Shown in pieces: positions 1 to 6,538 of a stretch of DNA of 9,223 bases. A program made the position numbers and the translations under genes. The first letter of the stretch is position 1. The number at the start of each line of letters is the position of its first letter. The DNA comes from CAYGZA01 sp964354135 (GTDB lineage: Bacteria > Planctomycetota > Planctomycetia > Pirellulales > Thermoguttaceae): contig CAYGZA010000279.1 of the NCBI GenBank assembly GCA_964354135.1, positions 1 to 9,223 of the forward strand. Direction: 5' to 3'. Below the pieces are notes generated by a model. That model ran no database searches. It worked only from the letters and a program-made list of their open reading frames with translations, and was not told where the DNA came from.

Positions 1-799
1 ACGCCAGGGCCGGCTTGACCATCACCATGTCGGCCCCTTCGGCCAGATCGAGCTCCACTTCCCGCAGGGCCAGGCCCGGATCGGAGGCCGGATCCATCTG
101 GTAGCTGCGGCGGTCGCCGAACTGCGGGGCGCTTTCGGCCGCCTCGCGAAACGGCCCGTAGAACGCGCTTGCGTACTTGGCCGCATAGCTCAGGATCGGC
201 ACGTGGCTGCAGCCCGCGCCGTCGAGCCGCGCTCGAATCGCCCCGACCATCCCGTCCATCATGCCGCTGGGGGCGACCACGTCGGCGCCGGCCTGGGCGT
301 GCGCCACCGCCTGGTGGCCGAGCATCACGAGCGTGGCGTCGTTGTCGACATCGATCCGCCCTGTCGTTTCGCTCAATGCCCCGCAGTGCCCGTGGCTGGT
401 ATACTCGCAGAAACAAACGTCGGTGACCACGAGCAGCTCGGGCGTCGCCTGTTTGATGGCCCGGATGGCCTGCGGGACGATGCCGGACGGGCTCATCGCG
501 TCAGTGCCCGAGGGGTCTTTCTCGGCGGGAATCCCGAAGAGCAGCACGCCTCCCAGCCCCAACGCAGCCGCCTGGCGGGCTTCCTCCACCAGCAGGTCCG
601 GCGAGAGCTGGAAATGCCCGGGCATGGACGGTATCTCGCGGCGGACGGCTTGTCCCGGACGCACGAACAGCGGCAGGATCATCTGTTCGGGCGAGAGCCG
701 GGTCGCGCGGACCAACCGGCGAACCGCCGGATGGTAGCGCAAGCGGCGAAGCCGCGTAGTGGGAAATCCGGGGCAACGAGCGTCCGATGAATCTGGCAT
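1..799 (-). CDS. hemB: Porphobilinogen synthase (delta-aminolevulinic acid dehydratase), 3' end beyond window
   Basis: This cytosolic enzyme condenses two 5-aminolevulinate molecules to porphobilinogen, an early step of haem, sirohaem and cobalamin synthesis. About 266 residues are visible; the family is usually about 325-340, so roughly the last 60-70 codons lie beyond the left edge. The motif DVCFCEYTSHGHCG (about residues 127-140) carries the three zinc cysteines (C129, C131, C139), so this is the zinc-dependent type. The two Schiff-base lysines are present: K208 in SYAAKYAS and K262 in MVMVKPAL. SGMMDGMVGAIR (178-189) and the stretch from YGPFRE to APQFGDRR (214-231) are also family signatures. 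The ATG at 799 is the first usable start: the frame is open about 60 nt further upstream but contains no ATG, GTG or TTG. No Shine-Dalgarno is seen; a GAACCCY repeat lies directly upstream. The kinase gene ends 97 nt upstream in the same direction, so cotranscription is possible. Identity is very secure. Confidence 0.97.
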   Translation of the reverse strand, partial: MPDSSDARCPGFPTTRLRRLRYHPAVRRLVRATRLSPEQMILPLFVRPGQAVRREIPSMPGHFQLSPDLLVEEARQAAALGLGGVLLFGIPAEKDPSGTDAMSPSGIVPQAIRAIKQATPELLVVTDVCFCEYTSHGHCGALSETTGRIDVDNDATLVMLGHQAVAHAQAGADVVAPSGMMDGMVGAIRARLDGAGCSHVPILSYAAKYASAFYGPFREAAESAPQFGDRRSYQMDPASDPGLALREVELDLAEGADMVMVKPALA

Positions 800-802
800 G
801 GT

Positions 803-823
803 AGGGTTCAGGGTTCGGGGTTC
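803..823. repeat. Three tandem copies of a 7-mer, RGGGTTC
   Basis: AGGGTTC, AGGGTTC and GGGGTTC follow one another directly, immediately upstream of the hemB start codon (as GAACCCY on the hemB strand), where a ribosome-binding site would normally be. It occupies part of the 97-nt gap between the kinase stop and hemB. I see no obvious promoter in that gap. Function unknown; similar short G-rich tandem runs can be neutral slippage products. Confidence 0.6.
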
Positions 824-896
824 AGTGACGAGGAAAGCCGCGGGGATTCCACTCCGCCGTCACGTGCCACCAGCTTGCCTCTGCACGCAGTTCGTC

Positions 897-2792
897 TCAC
901 TTGCCATTAGATTGCCTCTTCGTGGAGTCTTTCTTTTTCGCAGAGGAGGTGCCCAGGGCCTGGCGGGCCTGGCGGACCGCCTCGGCGGCCCAGGGCTTAT
1001 CCCGGTACAGCTCGATCACCGCCTGCCGCATGGCCCGGGCCATGCCGGGGTTGTCTTGCTGGACTTCGGCGGCTCGTTCGAGCCGTTGTTCGAGTTCGGC
1101 CAGTGACTCTTTCACCGATTCCGCCAACTGCCGGCGAAGCCGCTCAAGATGCCGCCGGGCGAGTTCCAGGCACTGCCCGGCAGGCCCCGACAGGTCGGTC
1201 CGGTCCTTGTACAGGTCGACCAGCGCCTGGAGCTTACCCAACCCTTGCTCCGGATCGAGCCAAGTATAATGGATCGCCTCCAAGTAGGTCTTTTCAATCG
1301 GCAGAAGCCCCTCGAGGTTGACGTGTCCCTTCGCACGTCGCTCGAAGTCCCGATCCCGGCGGTCCAGCTCGATTTCCCGCTGGTATCCCCGCAACTGCTC
1401 GCAGCGGGAGTCGTCGGAGTACCGCCTGAGGAACTCCTCGATCTGCCTCTCCGCTTTCCAGAGCGAATCGACCGTCTTGTCGACGGTCACGGCGGCAATC
1501 TGCTCGTAAAGCGCGTCCGCCGACGGGGGCCGAAGGAGGTACCACGCACTCAGCCCGACCGCCAGCAAGCTCGCCACCAAGACCCACGTGTGCCAGGATA
1601 TCAGCGCCGCATGGGGCGGCTGGGAGGGTTCCGGCCGGTCGAGGTCCTCCTCCGCGACGGCGACGAATCGGCCGGGAGTCGCCTGGGTCTTGCTGACGAT
1701 CTCGGGCACCGTCTGAGGCGTCTGGACGGCCGGCTGCGGTGCCGGGGCCACGTCGAAATCGAGGAACGCCGAAGTGGCCTTGGTTTCGGGCAGCTCTTCT
1801 CCCAGCCGCGTCGGCGTATCCGGGCCGGCAGGCGGTTGGTGCAGCTCGGTGGCCGCCCGGGTCTCCAACAGATCGCTCGGTGGTAACACCGCGGTCGGCT
1901 CCACCGACCCCGCCACGTCGAACTCCCGCTGGATCTGCTCGATTGCCTTCTCCTCCGCCAGATCGGGCGTGACCGTCATGGCCCGGAGCATTGCCTCCAG
2001 TCGCCGGGCGACCAACGTCGCGTTGGCGATCCGTTTCTCGGGGTCCTTCTCCAGCAACTTGGCAATGACCTGCTCCATTTCCGCCGGAATGTCCGGGTTC
2101 GAGCGGCGGACCGGCTCCGGCAGGACGGAGCGGTGCATTTCGAGCATTTGCGTCAGCGACCCGGCCCGAAAGGGCGGCCTCCGCGTCAGGAGACAATACA
2201 AGACCCCCCCTAAGCTGTAAAGATCGGTCCGCGGGGTGGCCGGGCGGGAATCGGCCTGTTCCGGGGCCATGTACTCGGCCGTGCCGAGGATATTCCCCGC
2301 AGTGGTTATCCCTGTATTCCCAAAAAGTCGGGCAATGCCGAAATCCGAGAGCTTGAGCTTCCCGTCTTTGGCCCAAAGCAGATTCGCCGGCTTGAGGTCC
2401 CGGTGGATTATTCCCCGGTCGTGGGCATGCCGCAGGGCCCGGCACGTGTCGATGCCGATCTCGGCCACCTCGCGCCACTCAAACACCCGGCCGCGACGCA
2501 ATTCCTCCTCCAGGCTGCACCCGTCGACCAACTCCATCGCGTAAAAGAGGATCCCTTCCTGTTCGCCGAAACCGAACAACTGCACGATGTTCGGGTGATA
2601 GAGCTTCCGCAGGGTCTCGATTTCGACCTCAAAACGCTGGCGGAAATCGGGCTCCGCGGCCAAGGCTGCCGAGAGGATCTTGATCGCCGCCGGCTCGTCG
2701 GTCTCCTCATTGATCCCTTCGTAGACCGCCCCCATGCCGCCGCGGCCCAAGAGACGCACGATCCGGTATGGCCCGAGCTGTTCCAGACTCAT
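897..2792 (-). CDS. Transmembrane Hanks-type serine/threonine protein kinase
   Basis: From the chosen ATG at 2792 the product is 631 residues. A complete kinase domain covers about residues 5-270. It has the glycine-rich loop LGRGGMGAVYEG (15-26), the ATP-anchoring lysine K38 in AAIKIL, the likely alpha-C glutamate E57, the catalytic loop HRDLKPAN (130-137, Asp132), DFG (150-152), a Thr-rich activation segment and APE (176-178). All catalytic residues are intact, so it should be active. A Pro/Ala/Thr-rich linker (about 285-395) precedes one hydrophobic span (about 398-420). The remaining ~210 residues are charged and helical, probably coiled-coil and extracytoplasmic, ending in a basic KKKDSTKRQSNGK-like tail. 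No PASTA or other known sensor domain is seen. Start choice: the frame stays open to 3050, but that extension is low-complexity and would overlap the divergent gene; MSLEQLGPYRI is a typical beginning for planctomycete kinases. The ATG at 2828, with GAGAG just upstream, is the main alternative (643 residues). Substrate and signal are unknown. Confidence 0.93.
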   Translation of the reverse strand: MSLEQLGPYRIVRLLGRGGMGAVYEGINEETDEPAAIKILSAALAAEPDFRQRFEVEIETLRKLYHPNIVQLFGFGEQEGILFYAMELVDGCSLEEELRRGRVFEWREVAEIGIDTCRALRHAHDRGIIHRDLKPANLLWAKDGKLKLSDFGIARLFGNTGITTAGNILGTAEYMAPEQADSRPATPRTDLYSLGGVLYCLLTRRPPFRAGSLTQMLEMHRSVLPEPVRRSNPDIPAEMEQVIAKLLEKDPEKRIANATLVARRLEAMLRAMTVTPDLAEEKAIEQIQREFDVAGSVEPTAVLPPSDLLETRAATELHQPPAGPDTPTRLGEELPETKATSAFLDFDVAPAPQPAVQTPQTVPEIVSKTQATPGRFVAVAEEDLDRPEPSQPPHAALISWHTWVLVASLLAVGLSAWYLLRPPSADALYEQIAAVTVDKTVDSLWKAERQIEEFLRRYSDDSRCEQLRGYQREIELDRRDRDFERRAKGHVNLEGLLPIEKTYLEAIHYTWLDPEQGLGKLQALVDLYKDRTDLSGPAGQCLELARRHLERLRRQLAESVKESLAELEQRLERAAEVQQDNPGMARAMRQAVIELYRDKPWAAEAVRQARQALGTSSAKKKDSTKRQSNGK

Positions 2793-2878
2793 CGACGCGG
2801 CCCGTCGGGTAATGCCCCTGACATCCATCGTACTCTCGGAGCGGGTGGCAGACCACCGGGCTGTGGCGGATGGACCCA

Positions 2879-2902
2879 GGGCAGGCGCAAGGGCAGGCGC
2901 AA
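2879..2902. repeat. Perfect 12-bp tandem repeat, two copies
   Basis: GGGCAGGCGCAA occurs twice head-to-tail, followed by a decayed third unit (AGGCGGGCG). It lies in the divergent region between the kinase and the multiheme cytochrome, about 50 bp upstream of the cytochrome -35 candidate. It could be a pair of regulator sites or replication slippage. Confidence 0.6.
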
Positions 2903-2910
2903 AGGCGGGC

Positions 2911-2929
2911 GACCGGCCGCCGACCGGTC
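2911..2929. promoter_or_regulatory. Inverted repeat, possible operator in the divergent region
   Basis: GACCGG and CCGGTC form perfect 6-bp arms around a 7-nt centre. The site lies beside the 12-bp tandem repeat and 24 bp upstream of the cytochrome -35 candidate, where an activator or a shared regulator could bind. In such GC-rich DNA a 6-bp arm can arise by chance. Confidence 0.3.
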
Positions 2930-2953
2930 CGAGCGGATCCGCGTCGCGAAAAC

Positions 2954-2982
2954 TTGACACGGCCCTCCCCGTCCCGATGATA
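2954..2982 (+). promoter_or_regulatory. Sigma70-like promoter candidate for the multiheme cytochrome gene
   Basis: A perfect -35 TTGACA (2954-2959) is followed after 16 nt by GATGAT (2976-2981; 4 of 6 matches to TATAAT), or after 17 nt by ATGATA. Transcription would begin near 2988, giving a leader of about 45 nt before the GTG at 3035. A perfect TTGACA is notable in such GC-rich DNA, but the -10 is only moderate. Confidence 0.5.
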
Positions 2983-3034
2983 GACATCCAACAGACCGCG
3001 ATCATCAGCCTGCCCGGGATGCTCCACGAGTCCG

Positions 3035-5398
3035 GTGACCGATCAGCCACAATCGCCTGCCCGATGCCTCCCGCGAGCCGGTTGTCGCTGGTTCCCTGGA
3101 TTGGGGAGGACGGGCCGTTGGCTCCTCCTGGCAGTTGGCGCGGTGCTGCTGGTTGGGGTCTACTTGGCGGCCGACTGGTGGTTCTGCCTGCCGGAGGGAG
3201 AAGTCGCCGAGTACGTGGGCCGCCAGAAGTGCGTCGACTGTCATGCCAAGGAGGCCGAGCTTTGGACCGGGTCGGACCACGACCGGGCTATGGACCCGGC
3301 CACTGCCGAAACCGTCCTGGGCGACTTCGGCGACCGGGAGTTCGACCACTTCGGCGTGAAATCCAGGCTCTTCCGCCGCGGCGAGGAGTTCTGCGTCACC
3401 ACCGACAACCGCGACGGGAAGATGGAGACCTTCCGCATCAAGTACGTCTTGGGATACCGGCCGCTCCAGCAGTACCTGGTGGAGTTCGCCGACGGGCGGG
3501 TGCAGTGCCTGCCGGTCGCCTGGGACACGGTCGAGAAGCGATGGTTCCACCTGTACCCGGAAGAGCCTATCCCGCACGACGACCCGCTCCACTGGACGCG
3601 CCCGTTCCAGAACTGGAACTACATGTGCGCCGACTGCCACACCACCAACCTCCGGAAGAATTACCGCCTGGCCGACAACACCTACCACACGACGTTCTCC
3701 GAGATGGACGTTAGCTGTGAGACGTGCCACGGGCCGGGGAGCCTGCACGTGCGGCTGGCCGAGTCCAAGAAGGTCTTCTGGGACCGCCGCTACGGCTACG
3801 GCCTGCCCAACCTGAAAGACCAGGACCATCGGGTGCAGGTCGAAGCGTGTGCCCCGTGCCATGCGCGGCGGCGGATCGTATACCCGGACTTCCGGCCGGG
3901 CGGCAAGTTCCTCGACCACTACGTGCCGGAGCTGTTGGGCAACATCTTCTACTACCCGGACGGCCAGATCCTCGACGAGGACTACGAATACGGCTCCTTC
4001 CTGCAGAGCCGGATGTACCACGAGAAGGTCCGCTGCACGAACTGTCACGATGCGCACACCACCCGAGTGAAGTTCCCCGACAACCGCCTTTGCGGCCAGT
4101 GCCACCTGCCGACCCAGTACGATGCGCCCTCGCACCACCATCACCCGGACGCCACAAAGCCGGGAACGCGGTGCGTCGAGTGCCACATGCCGACGACGCC
4201 CTACATGGTCGTCGACCCGCGGCTGGATCACAGCATCCGCATTCCGCGGCCCGACTTGACGGTTTCGCTGGGGATCCCCAACGCGTGCAGCGGGTGCCAC
4301 AGCGACGCGGCCAAGGGGGAAACGCCCCAGTGGGCCGAGGGGCACGTGGAGAAGTGGTACGGCAAGCGGAAAGTGCCTCCGCACTTCGCCCACGCCTTTG
4401 ACGCGGCCCGCAAAGGGGAGCCCGTCGGCGAAGAGCTGCTGGCGGCGGTGGCGTCGCGGCCGGAGACGCGTCCGATCGTCCGGGCCAGTGCGATTGCCCT
4501 ATTGGCCGGCTACGAGAGCCCGGCGGCACGGTCCGCGGCCCTCGACGGCCTGAAAGACCAGGATGACCTAGTCCGCTGGGCGTCGGTGCGGGCCCTGGAG
4601 CATCTGCCGGCCGACCAGTTGCCGGGGCACCTTGCGCCCCTCTTGCGCGATCCGCTGCGGGCGGTTCGCACGGAAGCGGCGAGGATCCTGGTCGGCGTGC
4701 CGCGATACCGGCTCAACCGCGAAGACCACCAGGCCCTCGACGCGGCCGTGGCCGAGTACATGGCGGGACTGGAATCGCTCAGCGATCAGCCCAGCTCGCA
4801 CCTCCAGATGGGCCTAGTCTACGGCGACCTCGGCGAGTTTTCCAAGGCCGAGAACGCCTACAAGACCGCGCTTGGGATCGACCCGGAGTTCTATCTCGCC
4901 TCGGTGAACCTCGCCATGCTCTTCGGCCAGGAGAACAAGAAAGAGGCGGCGGAGCAGCAGTTCCGCAAGGCGATCGAGCAGATCCGCGGCCAACTGGCGG
5001 TTTTCGAGGGCCTGGCCGCCAAGGCGAAAGCCAAGGGAGTCCCGGCCGGCGCGGCGTCGCAGCGCATGCTCAACCTGGTCATCGAAGAACGCCGGGAGCA
5101 TCTGGCCGACGCCCACTACTCGCTCGGCCTGCTTCTGGCGGAGAACGAGAAGCGGTTCGAAGAGGCCGCCGAGCGTCTGGCGGCGGCCGCCAAGCTGGCG
5201 CCGAGCCGTGCCCGCATCCGTTACAACCTCGCCCAGGTGCTCCACAAGCTCGGCCGCAGCAAGGAGGCCGTCTCGATCGCCGAGGAGCTCGTGCGGCTGC
5301 ACCCCGACGACGCCGAATTCCAGGGCCTCCTGGAGTATCTCCGGCGCGAGGCGGCAGGCAAGAAGGAGTCAGAACTGCCTATTGGAAAGCCGTTCTGA
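3035..5398 (+). CDS. Membrane-anchored octahaem c-type cytochrome with HEAT- and TPR-like repeats
   Basis: The product is 787 residues from a GTG start; upstream there is only a weak CACGAG. An Arg-rich N-terminus and a hydrophobic span (about 29-47) indicate a signal anchor with the rest outside the cytoplasm. Eight CXXCH haem-attachment sites follow, with first cysteines at 66, 198, 228, 272, 334, 353, 380 and 418: CVDCH, CADCH, CETCH, CAPCH, CTNCH, CGQCH, CVECH, CSGCH. A four-His run (367-370) and the conserved-looking segments RPDLTVSLGIPNACSGCH (405-422) and QWAEGHVEKWYG (432-443) match a widespread but functionally uncharacterised group of TPR-containing multihaem cytochromes, as I recall it. 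HEAT-like helices cover about 478-555. TPR-like units cover about 587-650 and 690-765 (for example SSHLQMGLVYGDLGEFSKAENAYKT begins one, residues 587 on). Extracytoplasmic electron transfer, with repeats as docking surfaces, is inferred. There is no catalytic signature that would let me name an enzyme. It is divergent from the kinase gene and convergent with vapC. Confidence 0.9.
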   Translation: MTDQPQSPARCLPRAGCRWFPGLGRTGRWLLLAVGAVLLVGVYLAADWWFCLPEGEVAEYVGRQKCVDCHAKEAELWTGSDHDRAMDPATAETVLGDFGDREFDHFGVKSRLFRRGEEFCVTTDNRDGKMETFRIKYVLGYRPLQQYLVEFADGRVQCLPVAWDTVEKRWFHLYPEEPIPHDDPLHWTRPFQNWNYMCADCHTTNLRKNYRLADNTYHTTFSEMDVSCETCHGPGSLHVRLAESKKVFWDRRYGYGLPNLKDQDHRVQVEACAPCHARRRIVYPDFRPGGKFLDHYVPELLGNIFYYPDGQILDEDYEYGSFLQSRMYHEKVRCTNCHDAHTTRVKFPDNRLCGQCHLPTQYDAPSHHHHPDATKPGTRCVECHMPTTPYMVVDPRLDHSIRIPRPDLTVSLGIPNACSGCHSDAAKGETPQWAEGHVEKWYGKRKVPPHFAHAFDAARKGEPVGEELLAAVASRPETRPIVRASAIALLAGYESPAARSAALDGLKDQDDLVRWASVRALEHLPADQLPGHLAPLLRDPLRAVRTEAARILVGVPRYRLNREDHQALDAAVAEYMAGLESLSDQPSSHLQMGLVYGDLGEFSKAENAYKTALGIDPEFYLASVNLAMLFGQENKKEAAEQQFRKAIEQIRGQLAVFEGLAAKAKAKGVPAGAASQRMLNLVIEERREHLADAHYSLGLLLAENEKRFEEAAERLAAAAKLAPSRARIRYNLAQVLHKLGRSKEAVSIAEELVRLHPDDAEFQGLLEYLRREAAGKKESELPIGKPF

Positions 5399-5407
5399 CG
5401 CTTTTCT

Positions 5408-5432
5408 TTGCGCACGTCCTTCGGCGGCGCAA
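5408..5432. terminator. Hairpin between convergent genes, possible weak bidirectional terminator
   Basis: TTGCGC (5408-5413) pairs with GCGCAA (5427-5432). Inside, CG and CC can pair with CG and GG around a TTC loop, with two single-base bulges, for about 10 bp in all. It sits in the 42-nt gap between the cytochrome stop and the vapC stop. No U-run follows on either strand, so it is not a canonical intrinsic terminator. Confidence 0.35.
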
Positions 5433-5440
5433 CGCCCGCT

Positions 5441-5884
5441 TTAGGCGCGGCCTTCAGGATGTCGCCGGGACGGCTTGGTCGGCTTCTTTGAGATCTTTAC
5501 GACCTTCAATCCGCAATGGGTTTCTATCGGATCGAAGTCCCGATCGTTGTGAAGGAGCGGTACGTCATGTTCCAGCGAAACCGAGGCAATCATGCAGTCG
5601 ACCGGTTTGCGTATGGTGATGCCCCTGCCGCGGAGCGAACGGTAGAGTTCTGCCGCCGTGACAAACGTTTCACGGCTCATGGGAAGGAAAAGGAAAACGT
5701 TGAACCTGGAGAGCGTCCGCCGGAAGTCGTCATCGCTGCGAATCCCCTGGAGGACTTCGGTCAAGATGACGCCACACGTACAGATGTCCTCTCCCTCACG
5801 CAGCAGTCGCTCGATTTCGCCAACTTCGGGGGTGGCTTTGCCGCGGAGAAAGTCGATCCATACCGTGGTGTCGACGAGGACCAT
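5441..5884 (-). CDS. vapC: VapC-family PIN-domain ribonuclease toxin
   Basis: This is a 147-residue PIN-domain protein, the usual VapC length. It opens with MVLVDTTVWIDFLRG and carries the acidic residues expected for the metal site: D5, E43 in LTEVLQG, D96 in KPVDCMIAS, and D114/D116 in LLHNDRDFDPI. Family members are Mg2+-dependent endoribonucleases that cut tRNA or rRNA when freed from their antitoxin; the target here is unknown. The ATG at 5884 is chosen because it gives the standard PIN opening and follows the vapB stop by 2 nt, with GAGGTTGA just upstream; an ATG at 5908 would overlap vapB. Translation is probably coupled to vapB. The last ~15 residues are rich in Lys, Arg and Pro. The active site looks intact. 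Confidence 0.93.
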   Translation of the reverse strand: MVLVDTTVWIDFLRGKATPEVGEIERLLREGEDICTCGVILTEVLQGIRSDDDFRRTLSRFNVFLFLPMSRETFVTAAELYRSLRGRGITIRKPVDCMIASVSLEHDVPLLHNDRDFDPIETHCGLKVVKISKKPTKPSRRHPEGRA

Positions 5885-5886
5885 GG

Positions 5887-6087
5887 TCAACCTCGCTTCT
5901 TGCGCCACGCGGCGAGGTCACCTTCCCACCGGACCGTACCCCTGAGCTCAAGAACCTTCTTCTGGCGCTTGTGCCGCAGCAACTCTTCGAGAGCATGGTG
6001 GATGAGTGCGCGGCGGGTCTTGATGCCGGTCGCCCGCTGACAATCGGCTACCAGGGCGTCGTCGAGGACAATGTTCGTTCTGCTCAT
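5887..6087 (-). CDS. vapB: VapB-family antitoxin
   Basis: This 66-residue protein begins MSRTNIVLDDALVADC, the ribbon-helix-helix start typical of VapB antitoxins (Pfam VapB_antitoxin type), continuing GIKTRRALIHHALEELLRHK. Residues about 1-40 would form the DNA-binding dimer. The C-terminal part (about 45-66, LRGTVRWEGDLAAWRKK) matches the toxin-binding tail of this family. It should neutralise VapC and, with it, repress the operon. The ATG at 6087 has a perfect GGAGGTGA 5 nt upstream, which rules out the longer frame from 6111. Its stop is 2 nt before the vapC start. Confidence in the pair is high. Confidence 0.94.
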   Translation of the reverse strand: MSRTNIVLDDALVADCQRATGIKTRRALIHHALEELLRHKRQKKVLELRGTVRWEGDLAAWRKKRG

Positions 6088-6092
6088 CTGAA

Positions 6093-6100
6093 TCACCTCC
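6093..6100 (-). promoter_or_regulatory. Strong Shine-Dalgarno of vapB
   Basis: GGAGGTGA on the minus strand, ending 5 nt before the vapB ATG, is fully complementary to the 16S anti-Shine-Dalgarno. It fixes the vapB start. It is stronger than any other ribosome-binding site in the window, which fits a high antitoxin synthesis rate. Confidence 0.85.
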
Positions 6101-6103
6101 GAT

Positions 6104-6120
6104 CTATACACATAGTATAG
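6104..6120. promoter_or_regulatory. Palindromic operator candidate for VapBC
   Basis: CTATAC (6104-6109) and GTATAG (6115-6120) form perfect arms around a 5-nt centre. The palindrome covers the -10 element and ends just upstream of the vapB ribosome-binding site, the standard place for autoregulatory binding of a VapBC complex. A second inverted pair, TACACAT (6107-6113) and ATGTGTA (6128-6134), overlaps it. Confidence 0.6.
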
Positions 6121-6140
6121 GCCAATAATGTGTAGGTCAA
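6114..6140 (-). promoter_or_regulatory. vapBC promoter candidate
   Basis: Read on the minus strand, TTGACC (6135-6140) is the -35. TATACT (6114-6119) is a -10 with a 15-nt spacer, or TACTAT with 17 nt. The region is AT-rich compared with its surroundings. The transcript would start only about 15-20 nt before the vapB start. Confidence 0.55.
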
Positions 6141-6188
6141 GAGGTTCTTTGCGTGACCAAGAGGCCGGGACTATTCATCGGAAGACCG

Positions 6189-6212
6189 GTCCGACCCGTT
6201 TTGGGTCCGGAC
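6189..6212. repeat. Hairpin with bulged C, followed by a TCCGG palindrome
   Basis: GTCCGACCC (6189-6197) pairs with GGGTCCGGAC (6203-6212) across a GTTTT loop, with one bulged C: nine base pairs in all. It is followed at 6214-6226 by the near-palindrome GCCGGAATCCGGC. No U-run follows, so it is unlikely to be a terminator. Confidence 0.5.
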
Positions 6213-6268
6213 AGCCGGAATCCGGCGAAGGCCCCTACATTCGCACTGCGATGGCCCAGGATCGGCGG

Positions 6269-6306
6269 ACTCCGGCGGGGGTGAGACGATTGCCCCCGAA
6301 AGGAGT
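6269..6306. repeat. Interrupted 11-bp stem-loop
   Basis: ACTCC (6269-6273) pairs with GGAGT (6302-6306), and CGGGGG (6276-6281) with CCCCCG (6293-6298). Between them is an internal loop, and the apical loop is 11 nt. It lies in the gene-free region upstream of the SNF2 gene; role unknown. Confidence 0.4.
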
Positions 6307-6411
6307 TTCCGGACAACCTCTCAATGCCGAAGACGCCGCCGATCACGCAAGGCCGGCAGGAACTACACCAATAGGTGGGACGGTGTCACTCGATCTATAT
6401 GCGAGGAGGCC

Positions 6412-6440
6412 TTGGTAGAACTTCCGCCAAGCGCTACAAT
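6412..6440 (+). promoter_or_regulatory. Sigma70-like promoter candidate for the SNF2 gene
   Basis: TTGGTA (6412-6417) and TACAAT (6435-6440) are separated by exactly 17 nt, matching the consensus at 4 and 5 of 6 bases. Transcription would begin near 6447, giving a leader of about 100 nt that contains the predicted three-way junction. Confidence 0.45.
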
Positions 6441-6452
6441 GGAATGCACGTG

Positions 6453-6514
6453 AGCCGGGTGCTTCCAGGGCGGAACGCCTGCCAGGGCCGGCGGTTCCCG
6501 GCGGAGCACCCGCT
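6453..6514 (+). ncRNA. Predicted structured leader (three-way junction) upstream of the SNF2 gene
   Basis: The closing stem pairs AGC with GCT (6453-6455/6512-6514) and, past a bulged C, GGGTGCT with AGCACCC (6457-6463/6505-6511), plus T6464-G6504 and C6465-G6503. Inside are two arms: GGGCG/CGCCT with a GAA loop (6468-6480) and GCCGG/CCGGC with a 6-nt loop (6487-6502). I do not recognise a known riboswitch. In GC-rich DNA some folding arises by chance, but two hairpins neatly nested in a 12-bp stem is suggestive. Confidence 0.4.
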
Positions 6515-6538
6515 AGGAGAAAGCCGATTCCGCGCCAA

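Larger units (their letters stand above)
6141..6411. other. Non-coding stretch with hairpins
   Basis: About 270 bases separate the vapBC promoter from the SNF2 promoter candidate. Open frames crossing it have no family resemblance or ribosome-binding site. It holds repeated TCCGG units, a bulged 9-bp hairpin (6189-6212), a short palindrome (6214-6226) and a larger interrupted stem (6269-6306). TCCGGACA occurs at 6206-6213 and again at 6308-6315. It may be a multicopy intergenic repeat or a small RNA; nothing firmer can be said. Confidence 0.5.

Noticed and set aside
203..790. 195-residue plus-strand open frame over hemB
   Set aside because: The opposite strand carries unmistakable HemB motifs; this frame is its shadow.
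1149..1886. 245-residue plus-strand open frame inside the kinase gene
   Set aside because: It is antisense to the conserved kinase coding sequence, is Arg/Pro/Leu-rich and has no recognisable domain; a codon-bias shadow.
2793..3050. N-terminal extension of the kinase to a start at 3050
   Set aside because: It would overlap the divergent cytochrome start by 16 nt and would translate the 12-bp repeat as an APALAPAL-like string. Kinase homology begins only at the internal start.
3005..4393. 462-residue open frame on the minus strand, antisense to the multihaem cytochrome gene
   Set aside because: It mirrors a strongly supported coding frame in GC-rich DNA, where antisense frames stay open by codon bias. 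Its translation is low-complexity and matches no family.
6137..6346. 69-residue minus-strand open frame upstream of vapB
   Set aside because: It covers the same hairpin-rich stretch, lacks a ribosome-binding site and shows no family resemblance.
6128..6418. 96-residue plus-strand open frame between vapB and the SNF2 gene
   Set aside because: It has no ribosome-binding site or domain, is rich in Arg, Gly and Pro, and crosses the hairpins. Treated as non-coding.
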